From Erwinia billingiae Eb661 (GTDB taxonomy: Bacteria; Pseudomonadota; Gammaproteobacteria; Enterobacterales; Enterobacteriaceae), in the NCBI RefSeq assembly GCF_000196615.1, contig NC_014306.1, positions 4,650,001-4,714,000 of the forward strand: 64,000 nt of DNA. Direction: 5' to 3'. Below the pieces are notes generated by a model, which was not told where the DNA came from, made no database searches, and saw only the letters and a program-made list of their open reading frames with translations. Below, piece after piece: positions 11,052 through 20,592 of the stretch; position 1 is the stretch's first letter; every line of letters begins with the position of its first letter. Position numbers and translations under genes: made by a program.

Positions 11052-13388
11052 ATGATGAAAGATTCGCTGAGCCGCATTATTGCAAGTGAGCTGCAGGCGC
11101 GAGCAGAACAGGTTGATGCCGCTGTCCGTCTGTTGGATGAAGGGAATACCGTGCCGTTTATCGCACGTTATCGTAAGGAAGTGACCGGCGGGCTGGATGA
11201 TACCCAGCTGCGTATGCTGGAAACCCGCCTGAGCTACCTCAGGGAGCTGGAAGAGCGACGCCAGTCGATTCTGAAATCCATCGGCGACCAGGGCAAGTTA
11301 ACCGATGAGCTGAGCACCGCCATCAGCAACACCCTGAGCAAAACCGAACTCGAAGACCTTTACCTGCCTTATAAGCAAAAGCGCCGCACGCGCGGAATGA
11401 TTGCGCTTGAAGCCGGTCTGGAACCGCTGGCCGACACTCTGTGGCAAGATCCTTCACACGACCCTGAGCAGCTGGCCGCGACCTTTGTCGATGCCGATAA
11501 AGGCGTTGCGGACACCAAAGCCGCCCTTGATGGCGCGCGCTATATCCTGATGGAACGCTTCGCTGAAGACGCCTCGTTGCTGGCCAAAGTGCGTGACTAC
11601 CTGTGGAAACATGCCCACCTGGTGTCGCGCGTCGTCGACGGCAAACAGGAGGAAGGCGCGAAGTTCCGCGACTACTTCGATCACCACGAAGCGCTGGCCA
11701 CCGCACCATCCCACCGTGCGCTGGCGATGTTCCGCGGCCGCAATGAAGGCATCCTGCAGCTGTCACTGAATCCCGATCCGCAGTTCGATGAGCCGCCACG
11801 TGAAAGCCACGGCGAGCAGATCATTATCGATCACCTGCAGCTGCGCCTGAACAACGCACCGGCTGATGGCTGGCGTAAAGCGGTGGTCAGCTGGACCTGG
11901 CGCATCAAGGTGCTGCTGCACCTCGAAACCGAGCTGATGGGCACCGTGCGCGAACGCGCCGAAGATGAAGCGATCAACGTCTTTGCCCGTAACCTGCACG
12001 ATTTGCTGATGGCGGCACCGGCAGGCATGCGCGCCACCATGGGCCTCGATCCGGGTCTGCGTACCGGCGTGAAGGTGGCGATCGTTGATGCCACCGGCAA
12101 GCTGGTCGCGACCGATACCATTTATCCGCATACCGGCCAGACGGCAAAAGCCGCGGCGGCCGTGGCGGCGCTGTGCACAAAACACAACGTTGAGCTGGTT
12201 GCCATCGGCAACGGCACCGCGTCCCGTGAAACCGAGCGCTTCTACCTGGATATTCAACAGCAGTATCCGCAGGTCAAGGCGCAGAAAGTGATCGTCAGTG
12301 AAGCCGGCGCATCGGTCTATTCCGCCTCTGAACTGGCCGCGCTGGAATTCCCTGACCTCGACGTGTCCATCCGTGGTGCGGTGTCGATTGCCCGCCGCTT
12401 GCAGGATCCGCTGTCTGAGCTGGTGAAAATCGACCCGAAATCCATCGGGGTTGGCCAGTATCAGCACGACGTCAGCCAGAGCCAGTTGGCGAAGAAGCTG
12501 GATGCGGTGGTCGAAGACTGCGTGAACGGCGTTGGCGTTGATTTGAACACCGCTTCCGTGCCACTGCTGACCCGCGTGGCGGGCCTGAGCAAGATGATGG
12601 CGCAGAACATTGTCAGCTGGCGCGACGAGAACGGCCGTTTCCAGGATCGTCAGCAGCTGCTGAAAGTCAGCCGTCTGGGACCGAAAGCCTTTGAGCAGTG
12701 CGCGGGCTTCCTGCGCATTAACCAGGGCGATAACCCGCTGGATGCCTCAACGGTTCACCCGGAAGCCTACCCGGTGGTGCAGCGCATTCTGGCCGCCACT
12801 CAGCAGGCGTTGAATGACGTGATGGGCAACCCTACCGAGCTGCGCAACCTGCGTGCCGTCGACTTTACCGATGAGAAGTTCGGTGTGCCGACCGTCACCG
12901 ATATCATCAAAGAACTGGAAAAACCGGGCCGCGATCCGCGTCCTGAGTTTAAAACGGCCCAGTTCGCAGAAGGTATCGAGACCATGAACGATCTGCTGCC
13001 CGGCATGGTGCTGGAAGGCGCGGTCACGAACGTCACCGGCTTTGGCGCCTTCGTCGATATCGGCGTGCATCAGGATGGTCTGGTGCATATCTCTTCGCTG
13101 TCAGATAAGTTCATCGATGACCCACACAAGGTGGTCAAGGCGGGTGATATCGTTAAGGTGAAGGTGATGGAAGTCGATTTGCAGCGTAAGCGCGTTGCGC
13201 TGACTATGCGTCTTGATGAGCAGCCAGGCGAAGGCAACGCTCGCCGTGGCGGCGGCGGCAATGCCGGCCGTGACAACGCGAAACCCGCTCAGGGCAAACC
13301 GCGTCCACGGCAGGCGGCTCAGCCCGCAGTCAGCAACAACAGCGCGATGGGTGATGCGCTGGCCGCGGCGTTCGGCAAGAAACGCTAA
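11052..13388 (+). CDS. yhgF: Tex-family transcription accessory protein
   Basis: A 778-residue nucleic-acid-binding protein of the Tex family (YhgF in E. coli). Order of domains: helical Tex N-terminal part; RuvC/YqgF-like fold starting [12 protein letters not shown] near 330; helix-hairpin-helix segments ([12 protein letters not shown]); an S1 RNA-binding domain near 650-720 ([18 protein letters not shown]); and a disordered Gly/Arg/Pro tail. Homologues affect transcription and pathogen fitness, but the exact role is unsettled. Two of its start codons are adjacent (ATGATG at 11052). It is separate from feoA by 153 bp. Confidence 0.95.
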   Translation: MMKDSLSRIIASELQARAEQVDAAVRLLDEGNTVPFIARYRKEVTGGLDDTQLRMLETRLSYLRELEERRQSILKSIGDQGKLTDELSTAISNTLSKTELEDLYLPYKQKRRTRGMIALEAGLEPLADTLWQDPSHDPEQLAATFVDADKGVADTKAALDGARYILMERFAEDASLLAKVRDYLWKHAHLVSRVVDGKQEEGAKFRDYFDHHEALATAPSHRALAMFRGRNEGILQLSLNPDPQFDEPPRESHGEQIIIDHLQLRLNNAPADGWRKAVVSWTWRIKVLLHLETELMGTVRERAEDEAINVFARNLHDLLMAAPAGMRATMGLDPGLRTGVKVAIVDATGKLVATDTIYPHTGQTAKAAAAVAALCTKHNVELVAIGNGTASRETERFYLDIQQQYPQVKAQKVIVSEAGASVYSASELAALEFPDLDVSIRGAVSIARRLQDPLSELVKIDPKSIGVGQYQHDVSQSQLAKKLDAVVEDCVNGVGVDLNTASVPLLTRVAGLSKMMAQNIVSWRDENGRFQDRQQLLKVSRLGPKAFEQCAGFLRINQGDNPLDASTVHPEAYPVVQRILAATQQALNDVMGNPTELRNLRAVDFTDEKFGVPTVTDIIKELEKPGRDPRPEFKTAQFAEGIETMNDLLPGMVLEGAVTNVTGFGAFVDIGVHQDGLVHISSLSDKFIDDPHKVVKAGDIVKVKVMEVDLQRKRVALTMRLDEQPGEGNARRGGGGNAGRDNAKPAQGKPRPRQAAQPAVSNNSAMGDALAAAFGKKR

Positions 13389-13393
13389 GCAAC

Positions 13394-13419
13394 ACGCGCG
13401 GATCTGCCGGTCCGCGCGT
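13394..13419 (+). terminator. Hairpin downstream of tex
   Basis: A perfect 9-bp stem ACGCGCGGA (13394-13402) and TCCGCGCGT (13411-13419). The tail is only CATTT, so termination may be weak. Confidence 0.55.
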
Positions 13420-13454
13420 CATTTCACCTGTGTTTAGTTTCGCTCCCCTCAAGC

Positions 13455-13468
13455 TTGTTCTGCATCAA
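13455..13468 (+). promoter_or_regulatory. FNR-like site upstream of feoA
   Basis: TTGTTCTGCATCAA fits the FNR consensus TTGAT-N4-ATCAA at nine of ten fixed positions. FNR activates feo in E. coli under oxygen limitation, so the place is right. Binding is inferred. Confidence 0.6.
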
Positions 13469-13476
13469 TAAGAGCG

Positions 13477-13496
13477 TGAATCGTTCTCATTATAAT
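13477..13496. promoter_or_regulatory. Fur-box-like site upstream of feoA
   Basis: The minus-strand reading ATAATGAGAACGATTC resembles the Fur consensus GATAATGATAATCATTATC, with several mismatches in the right half. It lies about 45-65 bp before feoA, directly after the FNR-like site, where Fur repression would be expected. Confidence 0.55.
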
Positions 13497-13541
13497 TGCC
13501 ACCGTTGAATATCACGGCGCCTCCCGCCGCCAGGTGGAACT

Positions 13542-13766
13542 ATGCAGATCGTCCCGCAGCAGTACTATAAAATCGTCAGCTTCTCTCCCTCCGTCAGCGC
13601 CGCGTTCCGACAGAAACTGCTGGCGCTTGGGCTGTTGCCCGGCGCCCATTTTCAGGTCAAGCGCATTGCCCCGCTGGGCGATCCGGTGCAGATCGAAGTT
13701 CGCCGCGTCAGCCTGATGCTGCGGAAAAAAGACCTGGCTTTCCTGCAACTGGAGCCTCAGCGCTGA
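13542..13766 (+). CDS. feoA: Ferrous iron transport protein FeoA
   Basis: A 74-residue SH3-like cytoplasmic protein that assists FeoB. It matches the family in length and fold signature ([26 protein letters not shown]...[10 protein letters not shown]). It starts the feo operon, 7 bp ahead of feoB, behind FNR-like and Fur-like sites. Confidence 0.95.
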   Translation: MQIVPQQYYKIVSFSPSVSAAFRQKLLALGLLPGAHFQVKRIAPLGDPVQIEVRRVSLMLRKKDLAFLQLEPQR

Positions 13767-13773
13767 GGGGACG

Positions 13774-16083
13774 ATGAAGATGAAAACCTGCACCATTGGC
13801 CTGATTGGCAACCCGAATTCGGGTAAAACCACCCTGTTTAATCAGTTAACCGGCGCGCGGCAGCGAGTAGGCAACTGGGCTGGGGTGACGGTCGAGCGCA
13901 AACAGGGGCAGTTCGCGACGCAACGCTATGCTGTGCAACTGGTCGATCTGCCCGGCACCTATTCCCTCACCACCCTTTCTGCCGACAGCTCACTCGACGA
14001 GCAGATTGCCTGTCACTACATGTTAAGCGGCGAAGCCGATCTGGTGATCAACGTGGTCGACGCCAGCAATCTGGCCCGTAACCTATGGCTGACTCAGCAG
14101 CTGCAGGCATTGGGCGTGCCCTGCATCATCGCTCTGAATATGCTGGATATCGCCGCCAGCCAGCAGATTGATATCGATATTCCTTCCCTTGAAAAGCAGC
14201 TCGGCTGCCCGGTTATTCCGCTTGTTTCCACTCGCGCGCAGGGCATTGAACAGCTTAAGCAGGCAATTGATGACCATTCACGGCGTGCCGGGCAGTTTGC
14301 GGTCAGCTATCCCGCCGGGATCCTCGCGCAGGTGGCCACGCTGAGTGACGCGATGCACGGCGAGCGATCGCCGGTACAACGCCGATGGCTGGCGTTACAG
14401 CTGCTTGAGGGCGATATCTACAGCCGCTCCCAGGCCAGCGACGCCGCAGCCTTGCTGCAAACGTTCCCTGACCTGGCGGAAGCGCCGCTGAAGATTGCGG
14501 CAGCCCGCTATCAGGCCATTGATGCGGTGTGTGACGCGGTGACCGTGCCGCATCGGGCAACCGCGCACCGGCTTTCAACCCGGCTCGACAGCCTGGTTCT
14601 CAACCGCTGGCTCGGCCTGCCGATTTTCTTTGGCGTGATGTACCTGATGTTCTTCTTTGCCATCAACCTTGGCGGCGCGCTGCAACCGCTGTTTGAGATC
14701 GGATCGGCGGCGATATTTATTCACGGCACGCAGTGGCTTGGGGCCATGGCGCACTTCCCGCTGCCGCTCACGTTGTTCCTGGCACAGGGCATTGGCGGCG
14801 GTATCAATACCGTGATGCCGCTGGTGCCGCAAATCGGCCTGATGTATCTGTTCCTCTCGCTGATGGAAGACTCCGGCTATATGGCGCGCGCGGCGTTTGT
14901 GATGGATCGTCTGATGCAGGCGCTGGGTCTGCCCGGCAAATCCTTCGTGCCATTGATTGTCGGTTTTGGCTGCAATGTGCCGTCGGTGATGGGCGCCCGC
15001 ACGCTGGATGCGCCGCGCGAGCGCCTGATGACCGTGCTGATGGCACCGTTTATGTCCTGCGGTGCCAGGCTGGCGATCTTCGCCGTATTTGCTGCCGCCT
15101 TCTTCGGCAAAAGCGGCTCGCTGGTGGTGTTCAGTCTTTATCTGTTGGGCATTGTCGCTGCCATTGTGACCGGGCTGCTGTTGAAAAAAACCTTACTGCG
15201 TGGGGAAGCGTCGCCGTTTGTGATGGAGCTGCCGACCTGGCACGTGCCCCATCTGAAAAGTCTGCTGCTGCAAACCTGGCAGCGGCTGCAAAGTTTTGTG
15301 CTGCGGGCCGGCAAAGTCATCGTGGTGGTTAGCGTGCTGATTGGTGCGCTGAACAGTTTCTCGTTCAGTGGTCAGCCGGTGGACAGCATCAACGATTCGG
15401 CGCTGGCTACTGTCAGCCGCACCCTGACGCCACTGCTGTCGCCGATGGGTGTGCAGCCGGATAACTGGCAGGCCACGGTCGGCCTGGTAACCGGCGCGAT
15501 GGCGAAAGAAGTGGTGGTCGGGACGCTGAACACGCTGTACACCGCTGAAGCCCTGCACGAGCAGCCGTTTGACGCTGCCAGCTTCAGCCTGACCAGTGAG
15601 CTGAAAGACGCGCTGACAGAAACCTGGGACGGGGTTAAAGAGACCTTCAGCCTGAGCGTGCTGCTGAATCCGGTTGAAGCCAGTAAGGGCGACGGCGAAA
15701 TGGCGACCGGCGCGATGGGGGTGATGCACAGCAAATTCGGCAGTGCCGCCGCCGCTTACAGCTATCTGATCTTCGTGCTGCTTTACGTGCCCTGTGTGTC
15801 CGTGATGGGTGCCATTGCGCGGGAAAGCAGTCGCCGCTGGATGTTTTTCTCGATTGGCTGGGGGCTGAATCTGGCTTACTCGCTGGCAACCGCGTTTTAT
15901 CAGTTGGCCACCTTTAGCGATCATCCTCAATCCAGCAGCCTGATTTTACTGGCCGTTGCCGCTTTCAATCTGCTGCTGTGGCTGCGGCTGAAAACCCTGA
16001 CCTTACCGCCGGAACGTCTGTCATTGAGCGTCGTCAGCCACTCACCGTGTGCGGGCTGTACCAAAAGTGGGCGCTGCCACTGA
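13774..16083 (+). CDS. feoB: Ferrous iron permease FeoB
   Basis: A 769-residue inner-membrane Fe(II) transporter with an N-terminal G domain. G1 is GNPNSGKTT at 12-20, G3 is DLPGTYSL and G4 is NMLD. The membrane part carries two Gate motifs (LVPQIGLMYLFLSLMEDSGYMARAAF and the later CNVPSVMGARTL region, among others). The C-terminus is short and Cys-rich (CAGCTKSGRC). In E. coli feoC follows; here no feoC is seen and a GH13 enzyme gene comes next. Confidence 0.97.
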   Translation: MKMKTCTIGLIGNPNSGKTTLFNQLTGARQRVGNWAGVTVERKQGQFATQRYAVQLVDLPGTYSLTTLSADSSLDEQIACHYMLSGEADLVINVVDASNLARNLWLTQQLQALGVPCIIALNMLDIAASQQIDIDIPSLEKQLGCPVIPLVSTRAQGIEQLKQAIDDHSRRAGQFAVSYPAGILAQVATLSDAMHGERSPVQRRWLALQLLEGDIYSRSQASDAAALLQTFPDLAEAPLKIAAARYQAIDAVCDAVTVPHRATAHRLSTRLDSLVLNRWLGLPIFFGVMYLMFFFAINLGGALQPLFEIGSAAIFIHGTQWLGAMAHFPLPLTLFLAQGIGGGINTVMPLVPQIGLMYLFLSLMEDSGYMARAAFVMDRLMQALGLPGKSFVPLIVGFGCNVPSVMGARTLDAPRERLMTVLMAPFMSCGARLAIFAVFAAAFFGKSGSLVVFSLYLLGIVAAIVTGLLLKKTLLRGEASPFVMELPTWHVPHLKSLLLQTWQRLQSFVLRAGKVIVVVSVLIGALNSFSFSGQPVDSINDSALATVSRTLTPLLSPMGVQPDNWQATVGLVTGAMAKEVVVGTLNTLYTAEALHEQPFDAASFSLTSELKDALTETWDGVKETFSLSVLLNPVEASKGDGEMATGAMGVMHSKFGSAAAAYSYLIFVLLYVPCVSVMGAIARESSRRWMFFSIGWGLNLAYSLATAFYQLATFSDHPQSSSLILLAVAAFNLLLWLRLKTLTLPPERLSLSVVSHSPCAGCTKSGRCH

Positions 16084-16111
16084 TTTCCCTGACGAGACGC
16101 TGAGCGTCTGG

Positions 16112-16140
16112 CCGTTGAAGTTGCGATTCTGCTTCAACGG
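16112..16140 (+). terminator. Hairpin after feoB
   Basis: CCGTTGAAG (16112-16120) pairs with CTTCAACGG (16132-16140), a perfect 9-bp stem, with a smaller AGACGC/GCGTCT hairpin just before it. There is no T-run. It may end or attenuate the feo transcript ahead of the next gene. Confidence 0.5.
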
Positions 16141-16194
16141 TCTACAGTGAAAACTATCGTGCTGTGGATAAATGCGGCGGCTCACTGCATCTCA

Positions 16195-17883
16195 ATGGAT
16201 AACATTACTCCCTTACTCGACAAAATTTACGACGGCACCTTTCCCCTCGTCTGCAGGGAAAAGTTGGCGGATGCTATTCTGCGCACCCGCAACGAACTGA
16301 ATCATCAGCGTAAAGCGCATTGGGATGAAAAAGACGTGGTGCTGATCACCTACGCCGATCAGTTCCGCGAGGCCGATACGCCCACGCTGCGCACCCTCTC
16401 ACGCTTCTATCAGCAACATTTGCAGTCCAGCTTTACGTTGGTTCACCTGCTGCCCTTTTTCCCTTATTCATCGGATGATGGCTTTTCGGTGATTGATTAC
16501 CATCAGGTCAACGGGATTTGCGGGGACTGGTCAGATATCGCCGAACTGCACGGCCAGACGCGATTGATGTTTGATTTTGTCTGCAACCATATGTCCGCCC
16601 ACAGCGGATGGTTCAGGCATTTTCTGGCGCAGGATCCGGGCTGGGATGATTTCTTTATCAGCATGCCACCGTCCACCGATTTGAGTGCGGTCACGCGTCC
16701 AAGAACCTCGCCCTTACTGACGCCGTTTCAGATGGCGGACGGTCAAACCCGCTTTATCTGGACCACCTTCAGCGCCGACCAGATCGATCTCAATTTTGCC
16801 AATCCTGAAGTGCTGCTGAGCATGGTCAACGTGCTGTTGGATTATCTGGCAAAAGGGGCCGATTATGTCCGGCTGGATGCCGTTGGCTATATGTGGAAAA
16901 CGCCCGGAACCTCCTGCATCCATCTGGAAAAGACCCACCTGCTGGTCAAACTGTTTCGCGCCATCGCCAATGCCGTGGCGCCAGGCACGGTGATCATCAC
17001 CGAAACCAACGTGCCGCACAAAGACAACATCAGCTATTTGGGCAACGGCCAGGATGAAGCGCAGATGGTGTATCAGTTTTCACTGCCGCCGCTGGTGCTA
17101 CACGCCATTCACAACGGATCGGCACGCGCACTGAAACAGTGGGCAGCCTCACTTGATGGCTCTGGCGGCACGACGACCTGGTTTAATTTCCTCGCGTCCC
17201 ACGATGGCATCGGCCTGAATCCGCTCCGGGGCATTTTGCCGGAAACCGAAATCGTCTCGCTGGTCAGGGATTTGGCGATGGAAGGGGCGTTGGTTTCGTA
17301 TAAAAACAATCCGGATGGCAGCACCAGCCCTTACGAAATCAACGTCACGTATATGGATGCCCTGAACAAAAAAGACGATGACGACAGCACCCGGCTGCAA
17401 CGATTTATGTTGGCCCACGCCCTGTTGCTGGCGTTTCCTGGCGTGCCTGCGCTCTATATCCAGAGCATACTGGGCTCGCGCAACGATATGGATGGGGTGA
17501 AAGCCGCCGGACATAACCGGGCGATTAACCGGCAGAAGTACAGCCTCAGCCAGATTGAAGCGGAATTAAGCGATACCCATTCGCTGCGATATCGGGTTTA
17601 TCACGCACTCGCCAGCCTGGTGCAACTCAGAACCCGGCAAACCGCCTTTCATCCGGATAATCCCATGCAGGTACTGGAAGGTGATAACGCGCTGTTCGTT
17701 ATGTATCGCTGGTCCGAGAAAGATCATCAGACGTTGCTGTGCATATATAACCTCAGCAACCGGGAGATCGCATATACGCTGCCGGACGCCCGACGCTATC
17801 GCGATATTATTACCGACAGGATTTTCGACGGTGAGAAACCACTGACGTTAACGCCGCTCTCTTATATGTGGCTGAAGAGCTGA
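16195..17883 (+). CDS. GH13_18 phosphorylase, glucosylglycerate phosphorylase-like (YcjM type)
   Basis: A 562-residue enzyme of the sucrose phosphorylase subfamily, strikingly like E. coli YcjM, which phosphorolyses glucosylglycerate to glucose-1-phosphate and glycerate. Catalytic residues are recognisable: nucleophile Asp-228 in YVRLDAVGYMWK, acid/base Glu-270 in IITETNVPH, and the third carboxylate Asp-337 in ASHDGIGLNPLRG. The frame is open to a GTG at 16147, but the ATG at 16195 gives MDNITPLLDKIYDGTF, which aligns with the YcjM start; neither has a strong ribosome-binding site. E. coli ycjM sits in a large sugar operon, whereas here the gene stands alone after feoB. Sucrose or another alpha-glucoside could be the substrate. 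Confidence 0.85.
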   Translation: MDNITPLLDKIYDGTFPLVCREKLADAILRTRNELNHQRKAHWDEKDVVLITYADQFREADTPTLRTLSRFYQQHLQSSFTLVHLLPFFPYSSDDGFSVIDYHQVNGICGDWSDIAELHGQTRLMFDFVCNHMSAHSGWFRHFLAQDPGWDDFFISMPPSTDLSAVTRPRTSPLLTPFQMADGQTRFIWTTFSADQIDLNFANPEVLLSMVNVLLDYLAKGADYVRLDAVGYMWKTPGTSCIHLEKTHLLVKLFRAIANAVAPGTVIITETNVPHKDNISYLGNGQDEAQMVYQFSLPPLVLHAIHNGSARALKQWAASLDGSGGTTTWFNFLASHDGIGLNPLRGILPETEIVSLVRDLAMEGALVSYKNNPDGSTSPYEINVTYMDALNKKDDDDSTRLQRFMLAHALLLAFPGVPALYIQSILGSRNDMDGVKAAGHNRAINRQKYSLSQIEAELSDTHSLRYRVYHALASLVQLRTRQTAFHPDNPMQVLEGDNALFVMYRWSEKDHQTLLCIYNLSNREIAYTLPDARRYRDIITDRIFDGEKPLTLTPLSYMWLKS

Positions 17884-17900
17884 TGGGAATGCGGAAATAA

Positions 17901-17927
17901 CAACAGGCAGGGAAACCCTGCCTGTTG
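17901..17927. terminator. Perfect 12-bp hairpin between convergent genes
   Basis: CAACAGGCAGGG (17901-17912) and CCCTGCCTGTTG (17916-17927) with a 3-nt AAA loop. There is no T-run. It probably closes the phosphorylase transcript and possibly the convergent DUF1471 gene. Confidence 0.6.
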
Positions 17928-17981
17928 AGAGAAATTCAGACCCCTGTTAAACCGTGCTACAGCGGCCTTTAACACCTGAAA

Positions 17982-18251
17982 TTACTTATACACGTCGGCA
18001 GCAGCACTGAATTTACCGTGCTCACGTCCGGCGATCACCAGATAGTATTTCCCACCTTTTTCATCCGCTTTTTGAGACAGATCTTTTTTAGCATCCATCG
18101 GAGAAGTCGCTTCCGCGGTAGTGGTCACAGTACCAATTTTTTCGAGATTCATTGTTTTAACTTCTTCTTTGGTCACTTCTTTAGCCGCCATGGCCGTAAA
18201 AGAAACCGAGCCTACCAGCAGGCTAATCGCAACAGTTTTAAAGATTTTCAT
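17982..18251 (-). CDS. Small secreted DUF1471 (YhcN/BhsA-type) protein
   Basis: An 89-residue protein with a clear signal peptide (MKIFKTVAISLLVGSVSFTAMA, cleavage after AMA) and a mature part typical of DUF1471: LEKIGTVTTTAEATSPMDAKKDLSQKADEKGGKYYLV...GKFSAAADVYK. Family members (YhcN, BhsA, McbA, YdgH) are periplasmic or surface proteins linked to acid, peroxide and biofilm responses. The ATG at 18251 is preceded by CAGGAG; an upstream in-frame start would give a 12-residue extension and is unlikely. Which paralogue it is cannot be told from the sequence alone. Confidence 0.85.
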   Translation of the reverse strand: MKIFKTVAISLLVGSVSFTAMAAKEVTKEEVKTMNLEKIGTVTTTAEATSPMDAKKDLSQKADEKGGKYYLVIAGREHGKFSAAADVYK

Positions 18252-18302
18252 CAAAGACACTCCTGTATAGTTGTTAGGAATAAGCAATCGCTTGATGAGA
18301 AT

Positions 18303-18384
18303 TCAGGGAGGGAAAAATGAGCCAACTCCCTGACAGCTCAGAGGTAATCAGTAAGCGATCCTGCTTACAGAGGTAATTATTACC
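18303..18384. repeat. Cluster of three palindromes upstream of the DUF1471 gene
   Basis: Within 82 bp: TCAGGGAG (18303-18310) with CTCCCTGA (18326-18333); GTAAGC (18351-18356) with GCTTAC (18363-18368); and GGTAATTATTACC (18372-18384). GAGGTAAT also occurs twice (18341-18348, 18370-18377). The cluster could hold operators for the small gene or end the bioH transcript. Confidence 0.5.
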
Positions 18385-18418
18385 CGTAATAAATAATTCG
18401 CCAGTTTTTGGCCAAAGT

Positions 18419-19195
18419 TTATGCGCTATTTTTCGAGCCGAAATCAATCAGTTGCTGGCAGAAAACCTCAGGATGGGAAATAAACGGCGCGTGCGCGGCT
18501 TTTTCCACAATCGTGGACTGGCTGGCAGGCCACGCGGCATCGAGCAACGGCACAATTTTACGCGGCACCAATCCATCCAGCGCGCCATAGATACGTAACA
18601 GCGGTACCGTCAGCGCTTTCATCTCTTCACGCAGGTCGACCGTGCGTAATATCTCCAGTCCGGCATCCAGCACGGCACTGTCGGGAGCCGGCAGATCCAG
18701 CACCACGCTTTTCAGCAAGCGGGCATCCTGCCTGGCGCTTTCGGTGCCCAGCGTTTGCAAGGCAAGGAAACGCTCGACGGTGCGCTGAAAGTTTTCACTG
18801 AGCTGCTGCTGGAAACCCGCCAGCGTCTCAGGTTTGATGCCCGGCCAGCCATCTGCGGCAGAAAACGCCGGCGAGGAGGCGACGGTGATCAATCCGCTGA
18901 CGCGTTCAGGATGCAATAAGGCCAGCTTGCTGGCGACCAGCCCGCCTAAAGACCAGCCCAGCCACAGCGCTTTTTCCGGCGCCTGCGGCAACAGGGTGGC
19001 GACCATCTGCTCAACGCTCATTGGCGAAAAATCCCGGCTGCGACCGTAGCCTGGCAGGTCGACCAGGTGCAGACAAAAATGCGGACTCAGTCGCTCAACC
19101 ACGTTTTGCCAGACATCGGCATTCAGCCCCCATCCGTGCAGCATCACAAGATTGCGATCGCCGGTGCCGATTGTCTGCCAGTAAAGCTGTGTCAT
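18419..19195 (-). CDS. bioH: Pimeloyl-ACP methyl ester carboxylesterase BioH
   Basis: A 258-residue alpha/beta hydrolase that removes the methyl group from pimeloyl-ACP methyl ester, finishing the pimelate arm of biotin synthesis. The triad is complete: Ser-82 in GWSLGG, Asp-207 in GALDGL and His-235 in KAAHAPF, at the same numbers as in E. coli. It is divergent from gntX with only about 34 bp between starts, the usual arrangement. Confidence 0.96.
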   Translation of the reverse strand: MTQLYWQTIGTGDRNLVMLHGWGLNADVWQNVVERLSPHFCLHLVDLPGYGRSRDFSPMSVEQMVATLLPQAPEKALWLGWSLGGLVASKLALLHPERVSGLITVASSPAFSAADGWPGIKPETLAGFQQQLSENFQRTVERFLALQTLGTESARQDARLLKSVVLDLPAPDSAVLDAGLEILRTVDLREEMKALTVPLLRIYGALDGLVPRKIVPLLDAAWPASQSTIVEKAAHAPFISHPEVFCQQLIDFGSKNSA

Positions 19196-19229
19196 CCGTT
19201 ATTGTCCTGTTTTTGCCATGGAGGCCGCT

Positions 19230-19913
19230 ATGCTACCAATGCCCACCACATGTTGGCTATGCCAGATGCCGCTGACGTTTGCCCATCACGGCATTTGCAG
19301 CGTTTGTCTGCGCCACCTTCCGCCGTTGCCCACCTGCTGTCCGCGCTGTGGCCTGCCGTCTGCCAGTGCCAGAAAGGAATGCGGCGCCTGCCTGCTGAAA
19401 CCCCCTTACTGGCACCAGATGATTATGGTCAGCGACTGGCGACCACCGCTCAGTGACTGGGTGAAGCGGTTAAAATTTTACCAGGCCACCGCACTCTCAG
19501 CCATGCTGGCGAGGCTGCTTTTGCTAAGCTGGTTAGATGCGCGCCGGAAGCACAAGCTGCGCAGACCTGACCTGCTGCTCTGTGTACCCTTACACCCATC
19601 ACGCGCCTGGCGACGGGGCTATAATCAGATGGATGACGTGACCCGCCATCTCGCCCGTTGGCTTAAATGCCGTTATGCCCTGGCTGGAATTTCCCGGCAC
19701 AGGAAAACGCGGATCCAGCACCAGCTGCTGGCCACCGCCCGAAGACGAAATCTGCGTGGGGCGTTCAGGGTTGAAATTGCGGTGAAAGGCCTGCATATCG
19801 CATTAACAGATGATGTGGTCACCACCGGCAGCACCGTGGGAGAGATTAGCCGCATTTTGTTGGCCGCAGGCGCGGCCAGCGTGCAGGTATGGAGCCTGTG
19901 CCGAACCTTGTAG
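19230..19913 (+). CDS. gntX: GntX/ComF-family phosphoribosyltransferase-like protein
   Basis: A 227-residue ComF-family protein needed in E. coli for use of DNA as a nutrient; the biochemical activity is not settled. An N-terminal zinc-finger-like part holds CWLC, CSVC, CCPRC and CGAC cysteines; the C-terminal part has the phosphoribosyltransferase signature (LTDDVVTTGSTVGE). I chose the ATG at 19230 because GGAGG lies 4-8 bases ahead and it matches the E. coli N-terminus, rather than the in-frame ATG at 19218. Confidence 0.92.
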   Translation: MLPMPTTCWLCQMPLTFAHHGICSVCLRHLPPLPTCCPRCGLPSASARKECGACLLKPPYWHQMIMVSDWRPPLSDWVKRLKFYQATALSAMLARLLLLSWLDARRKHKLRRPDLLLCVPLHPSRAWRRGYNQMDDVTRHLARWLKCRYALAGISRHRKTRIQHQLLATARRRNLRGAFRVEIAVKGLHIALTDDVVTTGSTVGEISRILLAAGAASVQVWSLCRTL

Positions 19914-19971
19914 AGCGTCGGCGATGGGCGTAATATCGTTAATTAATTGTATAAACTATTGAGCAATCGCC

Positions 19972-20547
19972 ATGATCCTAATTACTGATTCTGCGCAAGA
20001 GCACTTCGCAAAACTGCTGTCGAAACAGGAAGATGGCACACAAATCCGTGTATTCGTAATCAATCCAGGTACGCCAACAGCCGAATGCGGCGTCTCTTAC
20101 TGCCCACCCGATGCAGTAGAAGCCACCGACACCGAACTGAAGTTTGAAAAGCTGTCGGCCTATATTGATGAACTCAGCGCCCCTTATCTGGAAGAGGCGG
20201 AAATCGATTTCGTTACCGATAACCTCGGTTCTCAGCTGACGCTGAAAGCGCCTAACGCCAAAATGCGTAAGGTGGACGATAATGCCCCGCTGATTGAACG
20301 CGTTGAGTACCAGCTCCAGGCGACCATCAACCCACAGCTGGCCAGCCATGGCGGTAAAGTTTCGCTGATGGAAATCACCGATGACGGTTACGCTATCCTG
20401 CAATTTGGTGGCGGCTGTAACGGTTGTTCTATGGTCGATGTGACCCTGAAGGAAGGCATCGAAAAAGAACTGCTGGTGGCTTTCCCTGAGCTGAAAGGCG
20501 TACGCGATCTGACTGAACACCAGCGCGGCGAACACTCTTTCTACTGA
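19972..20547 (+). CDS. nfuA: Fe-S biogenesis carrier NfuA
   Basis: A 191-residue protein that carries a [4Fe-4S] cluster to targets such as aconitase and lipoyl synthase, notably under iron or oxidative stress. It has a degenerate A-type N-terminal domain ([18 protein letters not shown]) and a Nfu C-terminal domain with Cys-149 and Cys-152 in [15 protein letters not shown]. Length equals E. coli NfuA. It follows gntX as usual. Confidence 0.98.
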   Translation: MILITDSAQEHFAKLLSKQEDGTQIRVFVINPGTPTAECGVSYCPPDAVEATDTELKFEKLSAYIDELSAPYLEEAEIDFVTDNLGSQLTLKAPNAKMRKVDDNAPLIERVEYQLQATINPQLASHGGKVSLMEITDDGYAILQFGGGCNGCSMVDVTLKEGIEKELLVAFPELKGVRDLTEHQRGEHSFY

Positions 20548-20556
20548 GTGGCATTA

Positions 20557-20581
20557 ACGGGCGGATCCTTCCGCCCGTTTT
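20557..20581 (+). terminator. nfuA terminator
   Basis: ACGGGCGGA (20557-20565) and TCCGCCCGT (20570-20578) with a TCCT loop and TTTT at 20578-20581. It separates nfuA from convergent malQ. Confidence 0.85.
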
Positions 20582-20592
20582 CATTTCCGGTT

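Noticed and set aside
11763..12467. 234-codon minus-strand frame over tex
   Set aside because: Antisense to a well-conserved gene; composition (many His, Arg, Gln) is typical of a shadow frame.
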